DNA of 64,000 nt from Haladaptatus litoreus (GCF_900156425.1 NZ_FTNO01000005.1:330117-394116); one strand, 5' to 3'; positions 25,949 to 34,535 are shown, counted from the stretch's first letter. Translations and numbers: made by a program. Notes: a model not told the origin generated them from the letters alone.

Positions 25949-26232
25949 GTGCTCGGCACGGTTCTCTATTCCTCGGAGACACCGCGGAACGGAATCCCTT
26001 ATCCCGAAGGCGCTAAAAAACGGCGTCAGTCCGCCGTCTGACGCGGTTTGAAGAGGGATGCGAACGTCAGTAACCGACGATGACGCGGAGGCGGCAAAAT
26101 CGGGAGTCGTTAGCACACTGTTACGGGTCGACTCTGCTGACAGTTCGCAGTGCCGGACGACCCGACGTGAGCGTCGGGCAACTGCTCGCGTGGGTCGTCT
26201 CGCATTCTCCAATACATTATCAAAAAGGCGAT

Positions 26233-26538
26233 ATGCGGCGCGATTACGGTTGGACGAGTGCCCTGCTCCGCGCCGTTTGTTCGGTCAGCGCGGTAGGACT
26301 GGGTATTCGAGCGCTGCTGACGGGACTGTTCGTGGCGTTCGTTACGACGAATATCGCCCTCGTGGTGCTGTTCAACCTCTGCCTGACGGCGTTCGTCGGG
26401 CGACTGCTCCTTTCGAGCGTGAAAATACATCCCAAAGACCACCGCCAACGACAGCTACGAAACGGATGGACGCGACCGCTGCGGACGGACACCCGCCAGC
26501 AGTCACGCAATTCGGGGACGAAAATAGACCGGTTGTAG
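26233..26538 (+). CDS. Small membrane protein of unknown function
   Basis: A 101-residue protein from ATG 26233 (MRRDYGWTSALLRAVCS) with two or three hydrophobic segments (LRAVCSVSAVGLGIRALLTG, LFVAFVTTNIALVVLFNLCL) followed by a basic tail. Upstream open frame to 26080 is low-complexity and unlikely to be coding. No family recognised. It converges on 26581-26871. Confidence 0.5.
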   Translation: MRRDYGWTSALLRAVCSVSAVGLGIRALLTGLFVAFVTTNIALVVLFNLCLTAFVGRLLLSSVKIHPKDHRQRQLRNGWTRPLRTDTRQQSRNSGTKIDRL

Positions 26539-26580
26539 CGACTGTACCGCAAAAATCACGTTTCGCGTCCGTTTCTACGA

Positions 26581-26871
26581 CTACGCTTCGGTGAGCGTAT
26601 CGAACGACGCCGGATTCTCCCAGAGTTCGCCCAGCGTCGCGGCGGCCAAATAGCGCGTCGGTGCGGCGACCCACTCGGTCGTCACGCTGGAATCGGGGGA
26701 GGGTGCCGTCGGCTCGAACCACCACGCCACGTATCGACCGTCGGTGAGTTTCGCGGTGGGATACATCTGCCCATTTACCGAAACATCGACCCGGGAGTTG
26801 GCTTCGACGGCCGGGGCGTCCTCCGGCGAATCCGCGATTAGCACCTCTATTTGAACGCTTCGTTCGGTCAT
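26581..26871 (-). CDS. Small acidic protein of unknown function
   Basis: A 96-residue protein (MTERSVQIEVLIADSPEDAP) with a beta-rich N-terminal part (VDVSVNGQMYPTAKL), a WW pair (VAWWFEP) and a helical C-end. No cysteines, signal or membrane segment. Upstream at 26887-26927 is a 10-bp inverted repeat (ACTGTCGCAT arms, 21-nt loop). No function known. Confidence 0.6.
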   Translation of the reverse strand: MTERSVQIEVLIADSPEDAPAVEANSRVDVSVNGQMYPTAKLTDGRYVAWWFEPTAPSPDSSVTTEWVAAPTRYLAAATLGELWENPASFDTLTEA

Positions 26872-26886
26872 ACAGGCTCACCGGCG

Positions 26887-26927
26887 ACTGTCGCATCCGC
26901 TGTGTCGGTTCCGCAGAATGCGACAGT
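26887..26927. repeat. Inverted repeat upstream of small acidic protein gene
   Basis: ACTGTCGCAT and its exact complement flank a 21-nt loop, immediately upstream of the start at 26871. It could be an operator or an RNA hairpin in the leader. Confidence 0.5.
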
Positions 26928-27020
26928 TACGAGTACCATATCACGACCCAACGACGACTACCTACAAGAAAGTCAGTCAGGCGTGTGTCTGACGGAGCCG
27001 GTTTCTGGCGGAGGGATGTG

Positions 27021-27143
27021 CTACTGGCGAACTTCGACCGCCGTATCCGACATCAACCACTCCTCGTCTGTTTCGTCCGGGTTTCGAATCTCTATCCAGC
27101 CGGTTTCGGAGACGACCATCTCACAGGTCGGCTCTTGCGTCAT
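27021..27143 (-). CDS. 40-residue small acidic protein
   Basis: A short frame, MTQEPTCEMVVSETGWIEIR followed by a D/E-rich stretch and EEWLMSDTAVEVRQ. The codon pattern and the W-I-E-I-R-N-P-D motif resemble small conserved haloarchaeal proteins, though I cannot name a family. Its ATG overlaps by ATGA the stop of an open frame (27140-27397 minus) whose C-terminal end (ITVCDHCEAVQ) contains a C-x-x-C; the two may be co-translated if that frame is real. Confidence 0.5.
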   Translation of the reverse strand: MTQEPTCEMVVSETGWIEIRNPDETDEEWLMSDTAVEVRQ

Positions 27144-27357
27144 TGGACAGCCTCGCAGTGGTCACAGACGGTTATAAGACGGTTCTCGGTTCCGTGTTGT
27201 GTGTGATTCGAGGCGAACATGGGCATTTCTTCACCGAAAGAGACACTCGAAATCCACTTTGGTATGACTAGCCTGTTGTGAAGTAGTCGGTACCTACTCG
27301 ACAATATATGTGAAATTTTTGAAACCCATGGCCTAAGTTTGGAATATGTGTAATCGG

Positions 27358-27377
27358 CAGTTTCGCGCGCGAAACTG
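27358..27377. promoter_or_regulatory. 20-bp perfect palindrome upstream of a small membrane-protein gene
   Basis: CAGTTTCGCGCGCGAAACTG sits about 52 bp before the ATG at 27430 and about 20 bp before a TATA-like TTTATT (about 27399). The position suits an operator upstream of the basal promoter. Confidence 0.45.
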
Positions 27378-27429
27378 ACGACGAACTCGCCCATCATCTT
27401 TATTCTCGTTCTGCCCGTTTCGGGTGTCT

Positions 27430-27588
27430 ATGCGAATGGGGAAATCAAAGATGCGAGAGGCGGGCGAATCTGAAGCCGAACGAGCGACCGAAACGAAAGA
27501 AGCAGGCATCCGAATGGTTGCCCTCTGGATACTGCTCACGATTGCGCTGTTCGTCCTCGGCAGACGAGCGCGCAGACGCGGAGAGTAG
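27430..27588 (+). CDS. 52-residue single-span membrane protein
   Basis: Short frame beginning MRMGKSKMREAGESEAER, a charged N-tail followed by one transmembrane segment (IRMVALWILLTIALFVLG) and a basic end (RRARRRGE). The positive C-terminus suggests N-out/C-in topology. Preceded by TATA-like sequence and a 20-bp palindrome; 75 bp upstream of the methyltransferase gene. Confidence 0.5.
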   Translation: MRMGKSKMREAGESEAERATETKEAGIRMVALWILLTIALFVLGRRARRRGE

Positions 27589-27663
27589 ATGAGAAAAAGA
27601 TAGTGGGCCGAGTTCACGAACCACACACCGAACGTTAACCGCGCCGCCATCGTTTCGTCCTGT

Positions 27664-28320
27664 ATGACGGACATCCTACCGGAGGAGACGGAACGGTTCG
27701 TGCGCGCAGCGCTCCCCGAAGCGGACGAGACGCTGAAAGCGATGGAAGAACGCGGAGAGGGGTTTCCGACCGTCGGGCGCGAAGTCGGGCAGTTCCTTCG
27801 ATTGCTCGCACACGCCGTGGACGCGGAGCGAATCTTCGAGTTCGGGTCGGGATTCGGCTACTCGGCGTACTGGTTCGCCGACGCGCTTCCCGAGGACGGT
27901 GAAATCGTCCTCACCGAATACGACGCAGACGAACTGCGCGAGGCCCGCGAGTTCCTCGAATCGGCGGGATTCGCAGACCGCGCGGTTTTCGAAAACGGTG
28001 ATGCGATGGACGCAATCGAGCGCCACGACGGGCCGTTCGATGTCGTTCTCATCGACCACAACAAAGACGGCTATCCCGAGGCGCTAGAAGCAGTCCGCGA
28101 CAAAGTCGCACCCGGCGGCGTCGTCGTCGCAGACAACGCGATGGTCAGCGGGATACAGGATTTCGACGCGATTCTCGCCGCACTGGAGGGGGACGACCCC
28201 GAATTAGACGAGGACAGTCGCGGCATCGCGGAGTACCTACTGACGATGCGCGAAGACGAGACGTTCGAGACGTCAGTCGTGCCACTCGGCGAGGGCATCG
28301 CGGTGAGCTACCGTCGATGA
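27664..28320 (+). CDS. O-methyltransferase, SAM-dependent (class I)
   Basis: A 218-residue Rossmann methyltransferase related to catechol/caffeoyl-CoA O-methyltransferases. SAM motif I: IFEFGSGFGYSAYWFADAL; the acidic ribose-binding loop is IVLTEYDAD; motif at FDVVLIDHNKDGYPEAL; GGVVVADNAMVSG matches the metal-binding region. Substrate unknown, perhaps a catechol or other hydroxyl compound. Neighbouring gene is a 52-residue membrane protein upstream. Confidence 0.88.
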   Translation: MTDILPEETERFVRAALPEADETLKAMEERGEGFPTVGREVGQFLRLLAHAVDAERIFEFGSGFGYSAYWFADALPEDGEIVLTEYDADELREAREFLESAGFADRAVFENGDAMDAIERHDGPFDVVLIDHNKDGYPEALEAVRDKVAPGGVVVADNAMVSGIQDFDAILAALEGDDPELDEDSRGIAEYLLTMREDETFETSVVPLGEGIAVSYRR

Positions 28321-28518
28321 CGGGTTTCGATAGCGGAAAGAATTTCGTAAAATTCGAGGCTAATTTCGATTAAGTTCTCAATCGAGTTGACTGACTATTT
28401 TTATTCTTTTTTCCTGTACTAAATTTATTACTATTTTTCTGTAGAATTATTGAAATGGCCGAAACTGTTTTTCAGTGAGGAATGTATTACTCACATCAGT
28501 ACCGTCGAGAGAGAAGCC

Positions 28519-29556
28519 ATGAGCAGTGGAACGGAGGTCACCCCCGATTCAGGAGTAGGACAGACCGAGAACCATCTCGATTCCCTGCTTCAGCTTTTGG
28601 ACGGCACCGACTCGCTCGCCATCGTCTGTCACGACAATCCCGACCCCGACAGCATCAGTAGCGCGCTCGCGCTCTCGGCCATCGCGGATTCGGTCGGCGT
28701 CGAAGCGGTTACTCTCTACTATGGCGGTGAGATTACGCATCAGCAGAACCGCGCGATGGTCAACGTTCTCGACGTAGACCTCCATCGGTTCACCGAGGGA
28801 TGTCTCCGTACCGCTTCGCTCGTCGCGTTCGTCGACCACGCCAAACCCGGCGTCAACAACTCCGTTCCTGAAGGAACGACCCCCGACATCGTCATCGACC
28901 ATCACCCCGTCTCAGGAATCGATGCGCAGTACATCGACCATCGGGTCGATGTCGGGGCGACGGCATCAATCCTCACCGACTATCTCACCTGCCTCGACAT
29001 CGAACTCGACACGCGACTCGCGACGGCGCTCCTGTTCGGCATCCGCCGGGAAACCCTCGCGTTCATGCGAAGCGCCACCCCGGCAGAGTACACGAGCGCC
29101 CGATTGTTACATCCGCACGCGGACATCAACCTCCTCCGCGAACTCACCGATTCTCTGTTCACCCACGAAACGCTGGATTCGCTCGGGAAGACGATTCAAA
29201 ACCGCACGGTTCGAGGCTCGTATCTCGTCACGCACACGGGAAGAACCGACGAACGGGATACGCTTCCGCAGGCCGCGGATTACCTGCTCAATCTGGAAGG
29301 AATCACTACGACGTTCGTGTTCGGCATCATCGAGGATACTGTTCATCTCAGCGCCCGCACCCGCGACCCGCGGATTCACATCGGCGACGTGCTGACCACG
29401 GCGTTCGACGGATTCGGAAGCGCGGGAGGTCACCGCGACATGGCGGGCGGCATCGTTCCATTAGGTGTTTTCGGGGAGTTGGACGACGACGACGAACTCG
29501 TCTCTTTGCTCGCCGAGGCGCTGACAGAGCGATTTTTCGACTGCACGATGGGATGA
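28519..29556 (+). CDS. DHH/DHHA1 phosphoesterase, NrnA-like
   Basis: A 345-residue protein (start ATG 28519, MSSGTEVTPDSG; a 23-codon upstream extension is less likely). DHH domain motifs: LAIVCHDNPDPDSISSALAL, VAFVDHAKPG and VIDHHPVSG; the DHHA1 substrate-binding glycine-histidine pair is in FGSAGGHRDMAGG. Members hydrolyse nanoRNA, pAp or cyclic dinucleotide products. The upstream region is AT-rich (28321-28518) and may carry the promoter. Confidence 0.88.
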   Translation: MSSGTEVTPDSGVGQTENHLDSLLQLLDGTDSLAIVCHDNPDPDSISSALALSAIADSVGVEAVTLYYGGEITHQQNRAMVNVLDVDLHRFTEGCLRTASLVAFVDHAKPGVNNSVPEGTTPDIVIDHHPVSGIDAQYIDHRVDVGATASILTDYLTCLDIELDTRLATALLFGIRRETLAFMRSATPAEYTSARLLHPHADINLLRELTDSLFTHETLDSLGKTIQNRTVRGSYLVTHTGRTDERDTLPQAADYLLNLEGITTTFVFGIIEDTVHLSARTRDPRIHIGDVLTTAFDGFGSAGGHRDMAGGIVPLGVFGELDDDDELVSLLAEALTERFFDCTMG

Positions 29557-29568
29557 ACTCCTCCCGAG

Positions 29569-30342
29569 TTACGGAAACAGGAGAGCAAACCCGGCCGCGA
29601 CGAGCACTCCGCCGAGCGCGAGTTTTAGCCGCGACGGGTCGAGGCGGTGTGCGACCCGCCAACCGACGACGACGCCGACGAGTTCGGGAATCCCGATAGC
29701 GACAGCGAGCGGAATCGACACCGCACCCTGCATCAAATACGTCGATGCCGCAAACGCGGAGAGAAACACCGACTGCACCTGCGCAGCGGCCAACGCGTCG
29801 AGCATCGAGACGCCCAACACGACGAGGAGGGGAACGGCGATGACCGGGCCGCCGACGCCGAGTAGACCGCCCAAAACGCCGACAGCGAAGCCGAGTGTGC
29901 CGAAGACGGCGACGCCGACCGTCGAATCAATTCGAAACGACCACTTCGAACCGAGGCCCCGTTGCTCCCGATAAACGATGCTCGCGCCAGCGAGCATGGT
30001 GAACCCGGTCAGCATGAATCCGAACAGGGCGTCGGAGAGAATCGTGTTGACGAGCGCGCCGACGACGGCACCGGCGACGCTCGGAACCGTCACGAGGGCG
30101 GCGAGACGTCTGCCTGATTGGGTGCGCAGTTCGCCTGATTGGAGATAGGTGATGCTTCCAAGGATACCGGTAAAGACGAAGGTCGTCATCGCAGTTCCGG
30201 CGACGACCGAGGACGAAACATCGGTGAGCGCGAACAGGGCGACGGTGATGAAGATGCCGCCCGGCCCGACGGCGGTGATTCCGATGCCGGAGAGGAAGGC
30301 GATGACGACCAAAACCGCCAGCATCGTCGGTTCGGGGAGCAT
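29569..30342 (-). CDS. TauE/SafE-family permease
   Basis: A 257-residue eight-segment membrane protein of the sulfite exporter TauE/SafE family. The paired repeats GPGGIFITVALFALTDVSSS and LLGVGGPVIAVPLLVVLGVS are visible. Members export or import sulfite, sulfoacetate or other small anions. It is 12 bp downstream of the Nramp-like gene on the same strand, so they may be co-transcribed together with the creatininase-family gene. Confidence 0.85.
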   Translation of the reverse strand: MLPEPTMLAVLVVIAFLSGIGITAVGPGGIFITVALFALTDVSSSVVAGTAMTTFVFTGILGSITYLQSGELRTQSGRRLAALVTVPSVAGAVVGALVNTILSDALFGFMLTGFTMLAGASIVYREQRGLGSKWSFRIDSTVGVAVFGTLGFAVGVLGGLLGVGGPVIAVPLLVVLGVSMLDALAAAQVQSVFLSAFAASTYLMQGAVSIPLAVAIGIPELVGVVVGWRVAHRLDPSRLKLALGGVLVAAGFALLFP

Positions 30343-30354
30343 TCGTCTCGGGTT

Positions 30355-31635
30355 TCAGAGTCCGCCCGATGTCAGTGCGTCGATGAACCCTGGAAGCGAA
30401 GTCACGGCAAGGTACGCCGAGAGGGCGACGAGCAGGAAGTTGAGCGTCGTGAGGGCGATTCCGTTTCGGTGGTCGCCCATCGTTTTCTTGTCATTGACCG
30501 CCCAGAACAGCAAAAGTGCGGTAATCGGCAGGCCCACGATGGCGTTGTACGCCGGGAACAGGAGAATCATGTCGATGACGCTCAGCCCCAAGAACTGGTG
30601 AACGAGTGGGGAAAGACTGCCGATGCCGACGCCGACCGCGTAGATGATTTTAAACTCCTTGCTCGCGCTGTCGGCGACTCGGCCGCGTGCGTTCTGGAAC
30701 AGATACGCGGGCGTCCACATTATCGGGACGATGCTGTTGAAGGCCGCTGCAAGCGTTCCGAGGAGAAAGACGACCATCGCCCACTCGCCGAACACGTCGG
30801 CGAGCGCGCGTCCCGGCGTGATGAACGTCTCCAGTTCGGTGTATCCGGCGGGGCGCAGCACCGCCGCCGCGACGACGACGATTGCCACGGTCGTCAGACC
30901 GCCGACGAGGTAACCGATACCGAGGTCGCGCCGCATCTCCGAGACGCCTTTTTCATCGACCCATCCCTTCTGTTTCACGAGATTGGATTCGAGGAAGAAG
31001 TTCGGCCACAGCGCGGTCGTCCCGATGATGGCGGCGGCGAGCGTCAGCGCGCCGCCAGCGGGGACCGAGGGAACGAACCCGCCCGCAACGTCGGCCATCG
31101 ACGGGTTGCTCACGCCAGCCACGCTCATGTAGATGACGAGCAGGATGAGCATCATGGCCGTCATGATTCGCTCGACCCCGTCGTAGTTCAGCACGCCGAT
31201 GAGGATGGCGAGAAGGCCTGTAACCAGCGCGAGCGGTTGCCAGCCGATAGCTCCGTTGAGTAGAATCGAGACACCCTTTCCGACCGCGGCGGTGAGTTCG
31301 AGCGTCCACGCCACACAGCCGATGGAGAGGAGCGCGGCCAGCGCCGTCGCACCGGTTCCCCCGATTTTTCGGCGGGCGAACGTCATCAGGGGTTCACCGA
31401 AAATTCCGAGTCGGGCACTCATATCCTGCGCCATGAACCCGAACAGCACCGCGCCGACGACGGCCCAGAGAAGGCTGTAGCCGTACCGAACCCCGGCGGA
31501 ACTGGCGATAAACACTGACCCCGAACCAAAGTAACTCGCAACCATCACGAATCCCAGCCCGTACTTCTGGAAGAATCCGCTCGCCGTATCACGGAGGCGC
31601 CTTCCGTAGGAACTGTGCGCCGATTTTGTTTCCAT
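30355..31635 (-). CDS. Divergent Nramp-family membrane protein lacking the metal-binding residues
   Basis: This 426-residue protein has about 11 transmembrane segments and the Nramp/LeuT-like fold signature. Start ATG 31635 (METKSAHSSYGR). The TM1 motif, DPGN in true Nramp metal transporters, reads GSGS (VASYFGSGSVFIAS). The TM6 region, MPHN in the family, reads LWPN (GTTALWPNFFLES). With Asp and Met missing, classic Mn/Fe transport is unlikely. It lies 192 bp downstream of the creatininase-family gene and 12 bp upstream of the TauE gene on the same strand. Confidence 0.8.
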   Translation of the reverse strand: METKSAHSSYGRRLRDTASGFFQKYGLGFVMVASYFGSGSVFIASSAGVRYGYSLLWAVVGAVLFGFMAQDMSARLGIFGEPLMTFARRKIGGTGATALAALLSIGCVAWTLELTAAVGKGVSILLNGAIGWQPLALVTGLLAILIGVLNYDGVERIMTAMMLILLVIYMSVAGVSNPSMADVAGGFVPSVPAGGALTLAAAIIGTTALWPNFFLESNLVKQKGWVDEKGVSEMRRDLGIGYLVGGLTTVAIVVVAAAVLRPAGYTELETFITPGRALADVFGEWAMVVFLLGTLAAAFNSIVPIMWTPAYLFQNARGRVADSASKEFKIIYAVGVGIGSLSPLVHQFLGLSVIDMILLFPAYNAIVGLPITALLLFWAVNDKKTMGDHRNGIALTTLNFLLVALSAYLAVTSLPGFIDALTSGGL

Positions 31636-31827
31636 TACTGTTTGTTGCAAGGAGCGTTATGGGTTATTGCGGTATGGCTGTCTACGCAAGCCCTTTTTAT
31701 GACCGACAGTAATTTTAAAATAGTTGTGGCTATTTCAGTTGGCAAATAAAATGGCGATAGAAAGTTCGAGAATGAGTAACACTCCACCGAGTTTGAGAAA
31801 ATATCAACTAGTAAATATCCAACGCCG

Positions 31828-32625
31828 CTACCCCCGCCGACTGCCGGGTTGCGGGTCAACGTGCGGTTTCGCCATCAAATCCGAAAATCGCGCGTCGTCC
31901 ACCCAGTCGAGCAGTTTCACGAGTTGCTCCGTCGCGGCCTCAAAGATTTGTTCGCCCTTTTCGGGCGTTGCGTCGGTTTGGTCGCCGAGGACGCCGTTTT
32001 CGGTGTTGTCGATGGCGTCGTAGTAGTTGCGCGCGCCGTGAATCATGAAGTTCCCCTCCCCAAGGTTAGAGAGGCCGCCGTCCCGAGCATTTTCAAGTTG
32101 GTCAGTTCTGACCAACTCGCCCGCGATGTGCATAATCATCGCCGTCTCCTTCGGCCCGCCGTGGGGGCCGTTGTGCTCGAACAGGTCGGAGACGAGGTCG
32201 GGAATCGACTCGTCCCACATCCACTCGACTGCGAAGGCGACTTCGTCCTGACGAAGTCGCCGACCAACCTCGCGCAGGTGTTGCATGTTCCCGCCGTGGG
32301 CGTTGACGTACACGACGCGGTCGATGCCGTGGTACGTCAAATTGCGCGTGAAGCTTTCGACGTAGTCGCGGAACACGCGCGCATCGACCCACATCGTTCC
32401 GTGGAACTGCTTGTGGTGCGGGCTGACGCCGATGTTTATCGTCGGCGTGCAGAGGTAGCCCGCTCGGTCTGCGGCCTCGCGGGCTAACGCCTCCGCGATG
32501 AGGTGGTCGGTCGCAAGCGGCAGGTGCGGGCCATGCTGTTCGGTCGAACCCAGCGGCACGACGGCGACGGATTCTTCGGCGACGTAGTCACCCAGTTCCG
32601 GCCACGTCTTGTCGGCGAGGTACAT
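31828..32625 (-). CDS. Creatininase-family amidohydrolase (possible ArfB-type deformylase)
   Basis: A 265-residue enzyme with creatininase metal-ligand motifs: VVPLGSTEQHGPHLPLATDH (about 22-41, E and H ligands), then NAHGGNMQHL and GPHGGPKETAMI. The family includes creatininase, MftE and, in Archaea, the ArfB formamide hydrolase of riboflavin/F420 biosynthesis. The usual ArfB length is similar, so both readings remain open; the Nramp-like neighbour favours an amide-degrading role. Two tight inverted repeats lie inside the gene. Confidence 0.8.
   Translation of the reverse strand: MYLADKTWPELGDYVAEESVAVVPLGSTEQHGPHLPLATDHLIAEALAREAADRAGYLCTPTINIGVSPHHKQFHGTMWVDARVFRDYVESFTRNLTYHGIDRVVYVNAHGGNMQHLREVGRRLRQDEVAFAVEWMWDESIPDLVSDLFEHNGPHGGPKETAMIMHIAGELVRTDQLENARDGGLSNLGEGNFMIHGARNYYDAIDNTENGVLGDQTDATPEKGEQIFEAATEQLVKLLDWVDDARFSDLMAKPHVDPQPGSRRG
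32096..32117. repeat. Inverted repeat inside creatininase-family gene, 10-bp stem, 2-nt loop
   Basis: AGTTGGTCAG, TT, then its exact reverse complement, encoding residues around GELVRTDQLEN. Confidence 0.85.
32236..32261. repeat. Inverted repeat inside creatininase-family gene, 12-bp stem, 2-nt loop
   Basis: GGCGACTTCGTC, CT, then its exact reverse complement, encoding residues around RRLRQDEVAFAVE. Confidence 0.9.
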
Positions 32626-32708
32626 GCTGAAACAAGCGTTGGGAGAGGGTATAAAATTCCGCTCGGCGGAAAACGGGTCTTGTTAGAAGCAGTAGCAGTT
32701 CGAGAGAA

Positions 32709-33179
32709 CTACAACCGCTTCGTCATCCGATGTCGTTTGATTTCGAACTCGTCTCGCCGGTACAGTGATTGGGCAATTTCGTTGTCAGCGTGAACGTCGA
32801 GCGAGAGGTGCTCACAGCCCTGTCGTCGCGCCCACGACTCCGCGCGGAGCATGAGTCGGGTGGCGATTCCGTGCTTTCTGCGACTCCGGACGACGTACAG
32901 GCTGTCGATGTACCCCCGCGGGCCGCGGACGAACACCGGGGGAGACGCCCGCTTTTCGACGGTCACGTAGCCGACCAGTTCGTCGCCGTCGTCGGCGACG
33001 AACGTGGCGATGTCGTCGTCCGAGTAGCGGTCTTTGATGTACGAAAAAACGTTCGCACGAACCCCGTGCTCAGCGAGGGTGTCGAACTCGTCCATCGTCG
33101 CCATCTCGCGGGCGAACGGCAACCAGAGGTCGTCAACGAATCGGACGAGTTCGGTCGCACGGAGTCGCCGGATTCGCAT
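32709..33179 (-). CDS. GNAT-family N-acetyltransferase
   Basis: A 156-residue acetyltransferase. The acetyl-CoA-binding segment is YIDSLYVVRSRRKHGIATRLM (R-x-x-G-x-A) and the fold continues with LSLDVHADNEIAQSLYRRDEF. The ATG overlaps the trpS stop (TGATG), which suggests translational coupling to trpS. Such GNATs may acetylate proteins, antibiotics or metabolites; the target is unknown. Confidence 0.88.
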   Translation of the reverse strand: MRIRRLRATELVRFVDDLWLPFAREMATMDEFDTLAEHGVRANVFSYIKDRYSDDDIATFVADDGDELVGYVTVEKRASPPVFVRGPRGYIDSLYVVRSRRKHGIATRLMLRAESWARRQGCEHLSLDVHADNEIAQSLYRRDEFEIKRHRMTKRL

Positions 33180-34285
33180 CAGGCGAGTTCCTCGTCGGCG
33201 TGCTCCGCGACGTACTGTTCGACTTTCGGGCGCGCTTCCTCGCGCTTTTGCTGGTGGTCGCGCAGGAAGAGTTCCAGTCGGTCTTTGGCAATCGCTTTCA
33301 GTTCGCCCGAAAGCATCGCGCCGGATTCGTACTCCGTGCGAATCCGGCGCAGTTCGTCGTCGTCCTCCACGAGGTGGTACGCGAGCAGTTCGAACACCAT
33401 GTCCTCCTCGACGTTCGCGCCCTTCTCGCGGTGTTCCTCGATACTGACCCGGCCGCCGGTTTTCGCCTCGTCGATTTTGCGCTTCGCGTCCGCAATCGAA
33501 TCGGTGAGGGCGATGTAGCTTTTCGGGTCGGACGAACTCATCTTCCCGCCCTGCAATCCGCGCATGAATCTATGATACGTGCTCGCGGGCTTTAGGTACG
33601 ACGCATCGCGGTAGCGCGACGCCACGTCCCGCGTCAGTCTAACGTGCGGGTCTTGGTCGATACCGACCGGAACGACCGTCGGTTTCGGCCCGCCGTGTTC
33701 CGGCGATTGCGGGCGAAGGATGTCCGCGTACTGGGTCAGCGCCGACACCATCTTTCCGGGGTCTGCGTTGCCGTAGGTCGCCTCGAACTCGTTTTGCGTG
33801 ACGTGCTTAGCGAACAGTTTGCTTCGAACCTGATGGTCGTTGCCCGCCTGCGACTGGAAGTAGAAATCCGTCGAATCGAGGTCTAACCCCAGCGCGACGT
33901 AGTTCAGCAGGTACTCCTCGACCACGAGTTCGCGGGCGTCTTCGAGCGACATCTCTCTGGTCGCGTAGGACTCGATGTCCGCCGCACAGAGCGTGAGTTC
34001 TGCGCCCATGTCCTGAAACATGAGCACCTGATCGACCACGCCGAGGTGGCCGAAGTGGAACACCCCGGAGGGCATGATGCCGGTCATCATGGCGAAGGGG
34101 TCGCCCTCGTCGCGAGCATCCAGTACGGTGTCTAAGTCGCGGTGTCCGAAGACGATGTTCCGCCGAACGAGGCGGTTGTCCGGCAGTCGATCTGCGAGGT
34201 CGGCAATCGGTTCGATGCCGAACTGTTTCATCGTCGCCTCGTAGTCGGTGATTTCGACGTCGCCCCACGGGTCGATTTCGGGCAT
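33179..34285 (-). CDS. trpS: Tryptophan--tRNA ligase
   Basis: A 368-residue class I aminoacyl-tRNA synthetase. The HIGH-like motif is SGVFHFGHLGVVDQ, the KMSKS-type motif is GKMSSSDP, and KTGGRVSIEEHREKGANVEED matches the archaeal TrpRS C-terminal region. Charges tRNA-Trp in the cytoplasm. Haloarchaea can carry more than one such gene; only this one is visible here. It overlaps the GNAT gene, which is unusual for a housekeeping synthetase. A 30-bp palindrome lies further upstream. Confidence 0.9.
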   Translation of the reverse strand: MPEIDPWGDVEITDYEATMKQFGIEPIADLADRLPDNRLVRRNIVFGHRDLDTVLDARDEGDPFAMMTGIMPSGVFHFGHLGVVDQVLMFQDMGAELTLCAADIESYATREMSLEDARELVVEEYLLNYVALGLDLDSTDFYFQSQAGNDHQVRSKLFAKHVTQNEFEATYGNADPGKMVSALTQYADILRPQSPEHGGPKPTVVPVGIDQDPHVRLTRDVASRYRDASYLKPASTYHRFMRGLQGGKMSSSDPKSYIALTDSIADAKRKIDEAKTGGRVSIEEHREKGANVEEDMVFELLAYHLVEDDDELRRIRTEYESGAMLSGELKAIAKDRLELFLRDHQQKREEARPKVEQYVAEHADEELA

Positions 34286-34476
34286 CGCTATCGCTCACCT
34301 CCATAGTGCTCCTTCGCAGTCGTTCGCGGTCGCTCTATCGGTACAACAGAAGTCGTGTTACTGTGCCGCGGTCGGCCAAAATCGACCACCGGCAGTGGCA
34401 GATGGGTACATGCCGGTTTCTACTCCAGCGGTAGCGGGCAAAAACGTTTCGTCCGGACGACAGCACGCTGGCAGAT

Positions 34477-34506
34477 TCGGTTCGGCCGCTTAAGCGGCCG
34501 AACCGA
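34477..34506. promoter_or_regulatory. 30-bp perfect palindrome between trpS and a winged-helix gene
   Basis: Half site TCGGTTCGGCCGCTT meets its exact reverse complement with no spacer. It ends 30 bp before the winged-helix start (34536), a position suited to an autoregulatory operator or a leader hairpin. No other copy was seen in the window. Confidence 0.55.
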
Positions 34507-34535
34507 CCATACGACTCGGCAACGGAAGTCAAATC

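Noticed and set aside
27140..27397. An 85-codon minus frame ending ITVCDHCEAVQ
   Set aside because: The N-terminal two thirds looks unlike a protein and crosses a palindrome. Only the C-x-x-C end is intriguing, so I list it as a possible co-translated frame, not as a gene.
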